Below, piece after piece: positions 16,893 through 24,663 of a DNA stretch of 64,000 bases (position 1 is its first letter; each line of letters begins with the position of its first letter). Origin of the DNA: Sporosarcina sp. (GTDB taxonomy: Bacteria > Bacillota > Bacilli > Bacillales_A > Planococcaceae); NCBI GenBank assembly GCA_026169375.1, contig JAPFCR010000008.1, positions 16,069-80,068 on the forward strand. Direction: 5' to 3'. A program made the position numbers and the translations under genes. The notes below the pieces were generated by a model. It had not been told where the DNA came from and searched no databases. It was given only the letters and a program-made list of their open reading frames with translations.

Positions 16893-16949
16893 GTCTACTA
16901 AGCGTCCGATTAGACTGCATCCCTATAAAAAGGGACGTGGTCTTTTTTT
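16889..16949 (+). terminator. Riboswitch expression platform: antiterminator and terminator
   Basis: Antiterminator: TGCAGTCTA (16889-16897) pairs with TAGACTGCA (16911-16919). Terminator: GACTGCATCCCT (16913-16924) pairs with AGGGACGTGGTC (16931-16942, one mismatch), followed by seven T. The antiterminator takes bases from P1, so TPP binding (P1 formed) should favour termination. Working OFF switch by architecture. Confidence 0.88.
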
Positions 16950-16964
16950 ATTCATTACAAAGAA

Positions 16965-17030
16965 GGAGGGGGACAAGCATAGGCCACTGTTGGTTTCACA
17001 ATGAAGTTTCTGAAAGTTGATCATAATTTT
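16965..17030 (+). pseudogene. Relict leader/gene start behind the riboswitch
   Basis: A strong site AAGGAGGGGG is followed, at normal spacing, by ATA rather than a start codon, then the frame IGHCWFHNEVSES and a stop. It looks like the truncated start of the gene once controlled by the riboswitch. Family not identifiable from 13 residues. Confidence 0.4.
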
Positions 17031-17081
17031 AAGATTAGAAACGAGAGAGCAACTTATTATGTAAAATAGGAAGTGTTTAAG

Positions 17082-17933
17082 ATGCAGGAAGAATGGGGAT
17101 TTTTAAGTACAGGTTATCAAAACGCTGCCATTAATATGGCATTGGATGAAATGCTGTTGTATTGGCATAAAAATGGAGACATTCCGCCTACTTTACGATT
17201 TTACGGTTGGACTTCACCAAGTTTATCGGTCGGGCGTTTTCAAAAAGTAGAACGTCAAATAGACTTTGAAGCGATTAGGCGCTATCAATGCGATTTTGTT
17301 CGCCGATTAACAGGTGGGAGTGCGGTTCTTCATGATGATGAACTTACCTATAGCATTGTTGTAACAGAAGATCATCCAAACATCCCACATACAGTTCGTG
17401 AAGCTTATCATGTGTTGACAAAGGGAATTATGGAAGGATACCGAAATTTAGGTATCAAAGCCGAGTATGCTTATCCGACTAGAAGGATAACAAAGAAAGA
17501 TCGATCTTCCGTTTGTTTTGAGCAAGTCACTTATTATGAAATGGTGATTGATGGTAAAAAATTATCTGGGAATGCCCAAACTCGAAAAGATGGAGTTCTC
17601 CTGCAACATGGTTCCATTCCAATGAGCATTGATGAACAGATGTTATTTGACCTTTTTCTTTTTCCATCGGCAAAGATAAAAGAAGAAAAACGTGCAGCTT
17701 TTTCGAATAAAGCAATTGCAATTAACGAAATTAAAAATAAAAAACATACATATGAAATGTTAGCAGATGCCTTTTATCGTGGATTTCAAACCGGTTTAAA
17801 TGTTAAATTGGTTCCCATCACATTGACAGGCGCCCAGTGGGATAAGGTTCACCAATTAGCTAAAACCAAATATGCAATAAAAGAATTAGATTCTAAAATT
17901 TCACCCTTATCAACTATTGAAGGAAGTGTATAG
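17082..17933 (+). CDS. lipM: Octanoyl-[GcvH]:protein N-octanoyltransferase
   Basis: Transfers octanoate from acyl carrier protein to GcvH, the first step of lipoate synthesis in Bacillus. 283 residues (B. subtilis LipM 278). Family motifs: ALDEMLLYW, RFYGW, RRLTGGSAVLHDDELTYS and RSSVCFEQ, with Cys145 as the probable acyl-carrying residue, followed by GKKLSGNAQTRKDGVLLQHG. The ATG at 17082 has AGGAAG 8 nt upstream; an in-frame GTG at 17073 overlaps that site. lipA follows after 3 nt. The operon lies about 130 nt downstream of a TPP riboswitch terminator, so read-through may be TPP-controlled. Confidence 0.9.
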   Translation: MQEEWGFLSTGYQNAAINMALDEMLLYWHKNGDIPPTLRFYGWTSPSLSVGRFQKVERQIDFEAIRRYQCDFVRRLTGGSAVLHDDELTYSIVVTEDHPNIPHTVREAYHVLTKGIMEGYRNLGIKAEYAYPTRRITKKDRSSVCFEQVTYYEMVIDGKKLSGNAQTRKDGVLLQHGSIPMSIDEQMLFDLFLFPSAKIKEEKRAAFSNKAIAINEIKNKKHTYEMLADAFYRGFQTGLNVKLVPITLTGAQWDKVHQLAKTKYAIKELDSKISPLSTIEGSV

Positions 17934-17936
17934 CTC

Positions 17937-18884
17937 ATGACGAAACAAGTAGAATATATGCGTAAACCGGAATGGCTGAAAATCAAATTAAATACCAATA
18001 AATCATATACTGGCTTAAAGAAGTTAATGAGAAATAAAAAACTAAATACAGTATGTGAAGAAGCGCGTTGTCCAAATATTCATGAATGCTGGAGTGAACG
18101 TAAAACAGCTACATTTATGATACTTGGCGATACATGTACGCGCGGGTGTCGTTTTTGTGCGGTGAAAACAGGGTTGCCAAATGAATTGGATTGGGGAGAG
18201 CCTGAACGTGTCGCTGATTCCGTACAGATTATGGGGTTAAAACATGTGGTCGTCACTGCTGTTGCACGAGACGATTTAAAAGACGGGGGAGCTGCTGTCT
18301 TTGCTGAAACGGTTCGTGCAATTCGTCGAAAAAATCCAACCTGTACAGTTGAGATTTTGCCTTCTGATATGAAAGGGGATTATGAAAGTTTAACGACGTT
18401 AATGGCAAGTGAGCCAGACATTTTTAACCACAATATCGAAACAGTGAGACGTCTGACGAAAAGAGTGCGTGCGCGTGCGATGTATGACCGATCGCTCACT
18501 TTACTCCAACGCGTGAAAGAAATATCTCCAAATACCCCAACAAAATCGAGTATTATGGTAGGACTTGGAGAAGAGAAAGAGGAAATCATTCAAGCGATGG
18601 ATGATTTGTTGGCGCATGATGTAAATATTATGACGATTGGTCAATATTTGCAACCAACTAAAACTCACTTAAAAGTGGAACGTTATTACCATCCGGATGA
18701 ATTTGCAGAGTTAAAAGCAATTGCACTCGCTAAAGGGTTTACACATTGTGAATCAGGTCCGCTTGTCAGGTCTTCTTACCATGCGGATGAACAAGTAAGT
18801 CAAGCAACACAACGCCGCATTCATTATATGAAAGGGTACGAAGAACAGGAAAATAAAGAAGTCGATTTTACATTTGATTCCTAA
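17937..18884 (+). CDS. lipA: Lipoyl synthase
   Basis: Radical SAM enzyme that inserts two sulfurs into protein-bound octanoate. 315 residues, usual length. Both clusters are coded: auxiliary [12 protein letters not shown] (C-x4-C-x5-C) and radical [11 protein letters not shown] (C-x3-C-x2-C); the C-terminal serine motif LVRSSYHAD is present. It follows lipM by 3 nt, forming a two-gene octanoyl-transfer and sulfur-insertion operon. A terminator follows. Confidence 0.97.
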   Translation: MTKQVEYMRKPEWLKIKLNTNKSYTGLKKLMRNKKLNTVCEEARCPNIHECWSERKTATFMILGDTCTRGCRFCAVKTGLPNELDWGEPERVADSVQIMGLKHVVVTAVARDDLKDGGAAVFAETVRAIRRKNPTCTVEILPSDMKGDYESLTTLMASEPDIFNHNIETVRRLTKRVRARAMYDRSLTLLQRVKEISPNTPTKSSIMVGLGEEKEEIIQAMDDLLAHDVNIMTIGQYLQPTKTHLKVERYYHPDEFAELKAIALAKGFTHCESGPLVRSSYHADEQVSQATQRRIHYMKGYEEQENKEVDFTFDS

Positions 18885-18892
18885 AAGGACTG

Positions 18893-18928
18893 CGAAAAAG
18901 AGATGTCTTTATAAGATATCTCTTTTCT
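18893..18928 (+). terminator. Terminator of lipM-lipA
   Basis: AAAGAGATgTCTT pairs with AAGATaTCTCTTT, followed by TCTG; imperfect T-run. Confidence 0.65.
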
Positions 18929-18964
18929 GCCATCTGAACAATGCAGGAAAAAGGGGCGATTCGA

Positions 18965-19314
18965 ATGAATTTCAATTATACTAGGTTATTATCATTCTGA
19001 TGATTTATCTCTTCATTTGGCAGAGGAAGTTGTACATCTTAAAATTGGTAATTATCCATTTGATCAAATGATTGAATATACACTTGGCCAATCGGAACGT
19101 TCAAAGTTTGGAGAGTCTCTTTTGACGAAAGAATCTATATAATATTTTACCAGCTGGTGAAATGTATAGAGAGCCGGTAGTCTTTGCAGTAGGACAAGAT
19201 GGACTCTACTAATTACTTGGAAATCCAGATGGGGAATGTGGTCAAGAAGATCACATTTTTTTGCAGTATGGTGACTACGAAAAGTTATTTAGCTTCCGCG
19301 CCCTTGAGTATTAG
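18965..19314 (+). pseudogene. Decayed gene of unknown family
   Basis: Pieces of one protein in shifting frames: DLSLHLAEEVVHLKIGNYPF, MIEYTLGQSERSKFGESLLT, then after a frameshift LPAGEMYREPVVFAVGQDGL, an internal stop, and LLGNPDGECGQEDHIFLQYG. The continuous protein-like character across at least two disruptions supports a pseudogene. No family assigned. Confidence 0.5.
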
Positions 19315-19345
19315 GGGAGATGCGAGGGGTATAATCTAAACTATA

Positions 19346-19382
19346 AAAACCGCAACGTTTGTTATCAACGTTACGGTTTTTT
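19346..19382. terminator. Bidirectional terminator
   Basis: AAAACCGcAACGTT pairs with AACGTTaCGGTTTT; A-run and T-run on both sides. Serves the minus-strand TumE-like gene. Confidence 0.75.
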
Positions 19383-19887
19383 ATGGTTCGATAACTTTTG
19401 CTTTATATTCGTCGCCACTCATTATATAGTGGTCGATGAATTCAAAAGCAGCTTTTAATGTGCGAACATTATAATTTTCTTTTCGATATTTTCTTTCAGC
19501 TGGTACGTGATGGTGTGGTTCTGTCTCTACTTCGAATTGAACAGGCGTGTTGGGCGCATCATGTGGTTCGTTTTCCCAGGCGGAAATATGAGAAAGTGCA
19601 ATTCCTTCTTTGGGAATGATTCGTTTCCAATGATAATGATACTCCCTAACATATCCGTTATCGTCGTATTTCTCAACGGCATGTAAACCTGTAATTCCAT
19701 GTATAGGATGTTCCTTTAATGGAAATAAAACATCTAGTTTTCTAGCGGTCAATTTGAATGATGCATAAATAGAGTTTTTCTCTTTTAAATTTTGATAGGA
19801 TGCTAAGAGGTGTTCAAAATTTTCTAGAATATCTTCAATATCAGCTGGATGAAGAATTGAATTTTGCACGGGAGGTTGTTTAGACAA
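19381..19887 (-). CDS. TumE-like toxin candidate (DUF6516)
   Basis: 168 residues from TTG at 19887; GGAGG lies 8 nt upstream. Contains DDNGYVREYHYHWKRIIP and ISAWENEPHDAP, resembling the YHYHW and RWDNAPHH motifs of the TumE/DUF6516 family, annotated as the toxin of TumE/TumA pairs; its mechanism is not well defined. It begins 2 nt after the stop of the DNA-binding gene upstream, so the two are coupled. Assignment is by motif recall only. Confidence 0.6.
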   Translation of the reverse strand: MSKQPPVQNSILHPADIEDILENFEHLLASYQNLKEKNSIYASFKLTARKLDVLFPLKEHPIHGITGLHAVEKYDDNGYVREYHYHWKRIIPKEGIALSHISAWENEPHDAPNTPVQFEVETEPHHHVPAERKYRKENYNVRTLKAAFEFIDHYIMSGDEYKAKVIEP

Positions 19888-19888
19888 A

Positions 19889-20650
19889 TCACAAACCTCC
19901 AATCAATTCTTTTAATAAATCATCGGATTCTTCTTCTAAGTCTTGCCAATTACGTAAAATCGAAGGATCATCTAAAGCATCAAGATGACTAGCTGTAAGA
20001 TTTTCGATTGCTTCACAACTTGTTTTTGCTTTATATTCTTTTTGCAATTCCACAATCTCATCCCGTATTTCTTTTAAGCGATCTTCTGGTGTCTGATTTC
20101 GAATTTTTTGTTCTTGAGCTAACATTTGAATACGAATCGCATATACTGGATCTCGCCATAGTTCAATTGCATGCTTTGGAATTTTATGGTGTGAAGTGGT
20201 ATCGATTGTTTCTATTCCTTGTTTCATATATTTATTTAAAGTGACATGAGAAACACCTAAAGATTCGGCAGCTTCTTTCGGTGTGATCAGGTATTCTTCT
20301 TGATATTCAAAGTAAATGCCATCTCCACCCATGTGGTAATGCCATTGCTCTAAATCTACTTTTATTTTTCCGAAATTTAAATCGGTCATCGGGAAATCTA
20401 CTTGTTTGAGAAAAGCTAACATTTTTAATATATGCTTTTTATTTTTAGCTGAAAGAAGGTAAGTTTCGTTAAACTTAAACTCGTTGGATTCGAAGGTAAT
20501 CCCCTTGAGACGATTTCTTGAAGTACTTAACATAAAATGAATGATTCGATCAAATACGTACTGTGTCTCTTTTGCAATTTTTAGAACATCATTGGCACCG
20601 TATGCTTTTTGAATATCATCATGTGTATTTTCAAGTATCGCTAAACTCAT
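19889..20650 (-). CDS. Helix-turn-helix protein, antitoxin candidate
   Basis: 253 residues. N-terminal half helical with no known family; a MerR/excisionase-like helix-turn-helix at about 125-170 (YLITPKEAAESLGVSHVTLN, KYMKQGIETIDTTSHHKIPK); a C-terminal charged coiled-coil (PEDRLKEIRDEIVELQKEYK). AGAGGTG precedes the ATG at 20650. It directly precedes the TumE-like gene, the expected place for a DNA-binding antitoxin, although usual TumA partners are smaller. Function is inferred from position. Confidence 0.6.
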   Translation of the reverse strand: MSLAILENTHDDIQKAYGANDVLKIAKETQYVFDRIIHFMLSTSRNRLKGITFESNEFKFNETYLLSAKNKKHILKMLAFLKQVDFPMTDLNFGKIKVDLEQWHYHMGGDGIYFEYQEEYLITPKEAAESLGVSHVTLNKYMKQGIETIDTTSHHKIPKHAIELWRDPVYAIRIQMLAQEQKIRNQTPEDRLKEIRDEIVELQKEYKAKTSCEAIENLTASHLDALDDPSILRNWQDLEEESDDLLKELIGGL

Positions 20651-20960
20651 TTTGCTCACCTCTTTTTACCTCCTATTTTATCATCTTGTTATGGAATTAT
20701 CAATATCCGTAACTTAGGATATGAGTAATTCATTAATAGTGTACGTAGTTTTTTGATATCTATACATTGAAAAGATAGGTAGCATACTATTTGATGAGAT
20801 AACAGGTTCAAGTACTAGAGAGTAAAGTGATTCAGAACAATCTCCTAAAAGATATTGTCAATGTCTTTGACCATCCTATTACAAATGCTAAGATGAAAAT
20901 GTACACATTTGACTCTTTTTCAAGTGATTATTCAATCATCAGTTTCAGCAATTAATTATT

Positions 20961-21172
20961 TCAATCCGCCGCTCTAAAATACTCTGCCACCTGCACTACT
21001 CTCACATTGCTCGTATTCAATTCATAATAAATCCTACGACTATCCGTGAAAGAAATATATTGATCGCGTTCGCTTTGAATCAAATTTACAGCCGCCTCTC
21101 GCGTTTCCACATGGATAAATCTTCTTATGTAATGTTCTTCATCAAAAAATAAGTGATTTTAAATTCCTTCAT
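20961..21172 (-). pseudogene. Frameshifted copy of the 71-residue protein at 15954
   Basis: Aligns with 15954-16169 nearly throughout, but one T is missing from the run after KITYF, shifting the frame into an early stop. Otherwise high identity, so the duplication is fairly recent. Confidence 0.75.
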
Positions 21173-21356
21173 CTTGCTCAACTCCTTATGGAAAGAGCAT
21201 TCCACATGAGGAAATGTTCGATTTATTGGGAGTCAAGAGTCAAGTATATGAGGTAGCGAAAAGTAGAGTAAGTGAACTAAAAGAGAATTGGGCGGACAGG
21301 AGGAATTGATTTCTCGAAAAAGAAAACGCGTACATATTGATTGCCTCAGCCCACAA

Positions 21357-21390
21357 AAAAGGTGCCCCAATCAAAGGACACCTCAAAATC
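21357..21390 (-). terminator. Terminator of second flagellin
   Basis: On the minus strand GAGGTGTCC pairs with GGgCACCT, then a T7 run. Confidence 0.85.
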
Positions 21391-22197
21391 TTACAAAATA
21401 CTCAACACACCTTGATTCCGCTGATTCACTTGTGAAATAAGCAGTTGGTCACCGTATTGACGAATGTCTAGGCTAATGAAGTTCATCATTTCTTCCGCTA
21501 AATCTACATCTTCTAGTAAAGAAAGTGATTCGGATAAGTTGTTTTCAAAAGTGAGTGCGTTGCGTAGGTGGAATTCGAGTGCTTCGATATGTGAACCTAC
21601 TGTTGTTAAATGCATGGACGTTTGGTTAATGGCATCGTCGAGTTTTGTTAACGCTTCGTTTGCGTCTTCGTTCGACATAACCGATAAGTCGTCAATTTGA
21701 AGCGCTTCTGTACCTGTATCGATTAACTGGATGGTTAGTTTCTGGCCAGGATTGGCACCGACCATTAAGTTTAATGATGTATTTTCACCTAAAATTTTTC
21801 GTGTGTTAAATTCTAGTTTTGACGCAGTATCATCGATGGCTTCGAGAATTTGATCGATTTCTTGTTGGATGTTCGCGCGGTCTTCTGTCGTCATGGTATC
21901 GTTTGCGCTTTCGACTGCGAGTTCACGGGCTCTTTGCATGAGTTCGTTGACATTATTAAGACCTTCGTTTGCTGATTCTAATAAAGAAAGCCCATCTTGC
22001 ATATTACTTTGTGCACGTGAAATCCCGCGAATTTGTGCGCGCATCGTTTCAGAAATGGAAAGACCTGAAGCGTTATCACTACTCGTTGCAATTTTTTTAC
22101 CTGTTGATAAATGCTGTAAGCTTTTTTGTATTTGGTTACTATTTTTCTGGTAACGGTTTACCGAAAAAGTAATTTGATCTTGGTTTTGAACTTTCAT
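21391..22197 (-). CDS. Flagellin paralogue, 268 residues
   Basis: Short flagellin with only the conserved domains. The N-terminus is unusual (MKVQNQDQITFSVNRYQKNS lacks the normal INNNxxAL start) but HLSTGKKIATSSDNASGLSI and MRAQIRGISRAQSNMQDGLS are typical. The C-terminus (DVDLAEEMMNFISLDIRQYG, then NQGVLSIL) is diverged from the TQASQAMLAQ consensus. GAGGTG is placed best for the second ATG (22197). Divergent from a FliS-like gene across a 114-nt region. It may be a minor filament subunit or cap-proximal protein; role inferred. Confidence 0.85.
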   Translation of the reverse strand: MKVQNQDQITFSVNRYQKNSNQIQKSLQHLSTGKKIATSSDNASGLSISETMRAQIRGISRAQSNMQDGLSLLESANEGLNNVNELMQRARELAVESANDTMTTEDRANIQQEIDQILEAIDDTASKLEFNTRKILGENTSLNLMVGANPGQKLTIQLIDTGTEALQIDDLSVMSNEDANEALTKLDDAINQTSMHLTTVGSHIEALEFHLRNALTFENNLSESLSLLEDVDLAEEMMNFISLDIRQYGDQLLISQVNQRNQGVLSIL

Positions 22198-22239
22198 CAT
22201 TTCACCTCGTTACTTATGTAATTTTAGTTGTCTTATTTT

Positions 22240-22266
22240 ATATCGACCAAAGTTCCTAAAGATGAA
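22240..22266 (-). promoter_or_regulatory. Possible weak SigD promoter of flagellin paralogue
   Basis: Minus-strand GTCGATAT (22240-22247) is a good SigD -10, but the -35 at 15-nt spacing reads TTCA instead of TAAA. The same TTCA-N15-GTCGATAT occurs upstream of the receptor at 24664. Confidence 0.55.
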
Positions 22267-22283
22267 GAAAAAATAACCGATAT
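22257..22283 (+). promoter_or_regulatory. SigD promoter of FliS-like gene
   Basis: TAAA (22257-22260), 15 nt, ACCGATAT (22276-22283), 28 nt before the GTG start. Confidence 0.8.
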
Positions 22284-22311
22284 AAGAAAAAAGTAGTATG
22301 AGGTGAAAAAG

Positions 22312-22698
22312 GTGCAATTTGAAAGAGTTGCGAATCTCTACAAAGAGACCAATTTATTAACAATGTCTGTAGTAGAGTACACACTTTTGTTATTAAAAGA
22401 ATGTTTAACAGCTGTCGAAACGGCTTTAGAAAATGAAGACAATACGAATAACATTGAGCGCGCACAAGAAGTTTTATTTGAATTAATGTCCGTTACCAAT
22501 CAAAAACATGTGAAAGGGAGAAATCTCTTCAGTTTTTATGTGCATGTAAACCAAATGCTCGTTGAATATCGGATTCAACAAGATGAAGCGCAATTAGAAA
22601 AGGTCGCGCGTTATGTAAAAGAAATGATGGCAGCGTGGGAAGCGTCAAAACCCAAAGAGAAAGGGTACAGTTATAAACGCCACGATTTAACAACTTAA
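22312..22698 (+). CDS. FliS-like flagellin chaperone
   Basis: 128-residue helical protein resembling FliS (PF02561) by length and predicted helices: VVEYTLLLLKECLTAVETAL matches the LxLLxxGxLxxIxxA helix, then a long amphipathic segment (RAQEVLFELMS) and a final helix. The hallmark YxxYxxxxxxTxSP start is not kept, so it is diverged. Start GTG at 22312 with AGGTG 6 nt upstream. Its position, divergent from a flagellin, suggests it serves that paralogue; the canonical FliS is at 36055. Confidence 0.7.
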   Translation: MQFERVANLYKETNLLTMSVVEYTLLLLKECLTAVETALENEDNTNNIERAQEVLFELMSVTNQKHVKGRNLFSFYVHVNQMLVEYRIQQDEAQLEKVARYVKEMMAAWEASKPKEKGYSYKRHDLTT

Positions 22699-22709
22699 TA
22701 TGCATTCCT

Positions 22710-22741
22710 ATAAGCTTACTATTTGTAAAGTAAGCTTTTTA
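22710..22741 (+). terminator. Terminator after FliS-like gene
   Basis: AGCTTACT pairs with AGTAAGCT, followed by T4AT3. Confidence 0.75.
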
Positions 22742-22798
22742 TTTGAAAAATTCTAGAGACAGAGAAGGAAGTTTCTTTAAACGATGGGCGCCTTTAAT

Positions 22799-22966
22799 AT
22801 TCAGAATAGTGTCCGAATTGTGTGATGCACAGGTGGCGATACAATTCGGATTTGTTCCATGCACAGGCGGCCATACAATGTTCAGAATAGTGTCCGAATT
22901 GTGTGATACACAGGCGGCGATACAATTCAGAATTGTTCCACGCACAGGTGGCCACACAATTGCGAC
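22799..22966. repeat. 81-bp tandem repeat, two units, each with two half-units
   Basis: TTCAGAATAGTGTCCGAATT occurs at 22800 and 22881 (period 81). Inside each unit the core CACAGGYGGC occurs twice: starts 22828, 22862, 22909 and 22943 (spacing 34/47/34). Cores are embedded in GAATTGT...ACAATTC palindromes. GC-rich core in AT-rich DNA. Both strands stay open by chance. Confidence 0.85.
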
Positions 22967-23099
22967 ACAATTCAATCAAAGAACATTTTAGAAATGAATC
23001 ATCGATTGACCTATTCATAAATTGTTTTATCATGTAAAATATAAAGTTGGACTGAAAATAATTTAATTTTGTTGTAGTGAAGAAATGGAGCATTAGTTT

Positions 23100-24401
23100 A
23101 TGGTGAATGAAGGGACAAAAAAAGGAAGTCTTTTAGCATTCTTGCCGTTAATCCTATTTGTTTTCCTTTTTATAGGTTCGGGCATTATTGCGAATGATTT
23201 TACGAAGATGCCATTAAACGTTGCGGTGTTAATCGCGTCAGCCGTCGCACTTTTAATGAATCGAAAAGAATCATTCGGTAAAAAAGTAGACGTTTTTATG
23301 AAAAATGCAGGGCATCCGAATATTATTTTAATGGCTGTTATTTTTATTTTGGCTGGTGCTTTTTCTGCTGTGGCTAAAGGAATGGGCGCGGTTGAATCGA
23401 CGGTGAATTTAGGACTGTCTTTATTACCCGCCAACTTATTAATGGTTGGCTTGTTTGTCATCGGTTGTTTCATTTCGATTTCAATGGGGACATCGATGGG
23501 AACCATTGTAGCACTTGCGCCGATTGGTGTTGGAATTTCTGGAGAAACGGGGATTCCGATTGCTTTAGCGATGGCAACAGTTGTGGGTGGGGCAATGTTT
23601 GGCGATAATTTGTCGATGATTTCAGATACGACAATCGCAGCAGTTCGTACCCAGCATACGAAGATGAAAGATAAATTTAAAGTGAATTTCTGGATTGTTC
23701 TTCCAGGTGCGTTACTTACGATGTTTATTCTTGGCGTTTTAACAAGCGGAGCAGAGACAACACTTGCAGCGGAATATCCATATGAATTTGTAAAAATTCT
23801 CCCGTATGTAGCAGTCTTAATTGCAGCGTTATCAGGTGCGCATGTGTTAGTTGTTTTAGTTGGAGGGACGGTATTTGCAGGTGCGATTGGACTTGTGGAT
23901 GGTTCTTACCAAATGGGAAGTTTATTGGAAGTGACAGCTGAAGGCATTATGTCGATGGAAGATTTGGCAATCGTTGCGATTTTAATCGGCGGGATTGTCG
24001 GGATGATTCAACATAATGGCGGGATCGAATATTTACTGCGTGTCATTACGCGAAAAGTGAAGACGAAAAAAGGTGCTGAATTTGGCATTGCGGGATTAGT
24101 AAGCGCGGCAGATATTGCGACGGCGAATAATACGATTGCGATTATTATTACAGGGCCGATTGTGAAGGAAATTGCGGATGAATATGACATTGATCCGAGA
24201 AAGTCAGCGAGTTTACTTGATACATTTTCGAGTTGCTGGCAAGGAATTTTACCTTATGGACCACAATTATTAATAGCAGCAGGACTTGCGGCGATTTCAC
24301 CTATTAGTATTATTGCTTATTCCTTTTACCCTATATTGATGGGGATTTGCTGTGTCATTGCAATTTTGATTGGCTATCCAAAATTGAAAAAGAATGTATG
24401 A
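23100..24401 (+). CDS. NhaC-family Na+/H+ (or amino acid) antiporter
   Basis: 433-residue polytopic membrane protein with about 11-12 helices. NhaC/ArsB-type transporters exchange Na+ for H+ or organic ions. Family signatures: SISMGTSMGTIVALAP, GGAMFGDNLSMISDTTIAA, ADIATANNTIAIIITGPI and SCWQGILPYGPQLL, with the polar residues expected inside the membrane. ATG at 23100 with GGAG 10 nt upstream. Single gene with its own terminator; substrate cannot be read from sequence. Confidence 0.88.
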   Translation: MVNEGTKKGSLLAFLPLILFVFLFIGSGIIANDFTKMPLNVAVLIASAVALLMNRKESFGKKVDVFMKNAGHPNIILMAVIFILAGAFSAVAKGMGAVESTVNLGLSLLPANLLMVGLFVIGCFISISMGTSMGTIVALAPIGVGISGETGIPIALAMATVVGGAMFGDNLSMISDTTIAAVRTQHTKMKDKFKVNFWIVLPGALLTMFILGVLTSGAETTLAAEYPYEFVKILPYVAVLIAALSGAHVLVVLVGGTVFAGAIGLVDGSYQMGSLLEVTAEGIMSMEDLAIVAILIGGIVGMIQHNGGIEYLLRVITRKVKTKKGAEFGIAGLVSAADIATANNTIAIIITGPIVKEIADEYDIDPRKSASLLDTFSSCWQGILPYGPQLLIAAGLAAISPISIIAYSFYPILMGICCVIAILIGYPKLKKNV

Positions 24402-24402
24402 A

Positions 24403-24440
24403 AAATACTAAATTCTCATTTGAGGGTTTAGTATTTTTTT
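24403..24440 (+). terminator. Terminator of NhaC-family gene
   Basis: AAATACTAAA pairs with GTTTAGTATTT and ends in a T7 run. Confidence 0.9.
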
Positions 24441-24463
24441 ACACTAAATTGTGGCATCTATGA

Positions 24464-24490
24464 TTCACAATGAAAGATATTAGTCGATAT
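24464..24490 (+). promoter_or_regulatory. Possible SigD promoter of receptor-flagellin operon
   Basis: GTCGATAT (24483-24490) with TTCA at 15-nt spacing (24464-24467); same variant as 22240-22266. The leader to 24664 is long, so uncertain. Confidence 0.45.
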
Positions 24491-24663
24491 AAGTGATAGG
24501 ATAATAGATAAATTAACTTTTTAGTTGAAATTGTCGGTTTATGATAGTTGGATCATTATCGGGTTTTCGTTATGGTTTGGAGATTAATTTGATATTAATA
24601 TAGATGAAATTGTTCGAAGAAAATGGTAGTTTCTACAAGATCATGAAAAGGAGAGGATTGGCG

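Noticed and set aside
22799..22966. CRISPR array
   Set aside because: Only two full units, spacers are not unique, spacing is irregular and no cas genes are present.
22739..23093. Overlapping ORFs on both strands in the tandem repeat
   Set aside because: They are open only because an 81-bp unit (a multiple of three) is repeated; protein content is repeat-derived.
23093..23506. 137-codon minus-strand ORF
   Set aside because: Antisense shadow of the NhaC-family gene, without a ribosome binding site.
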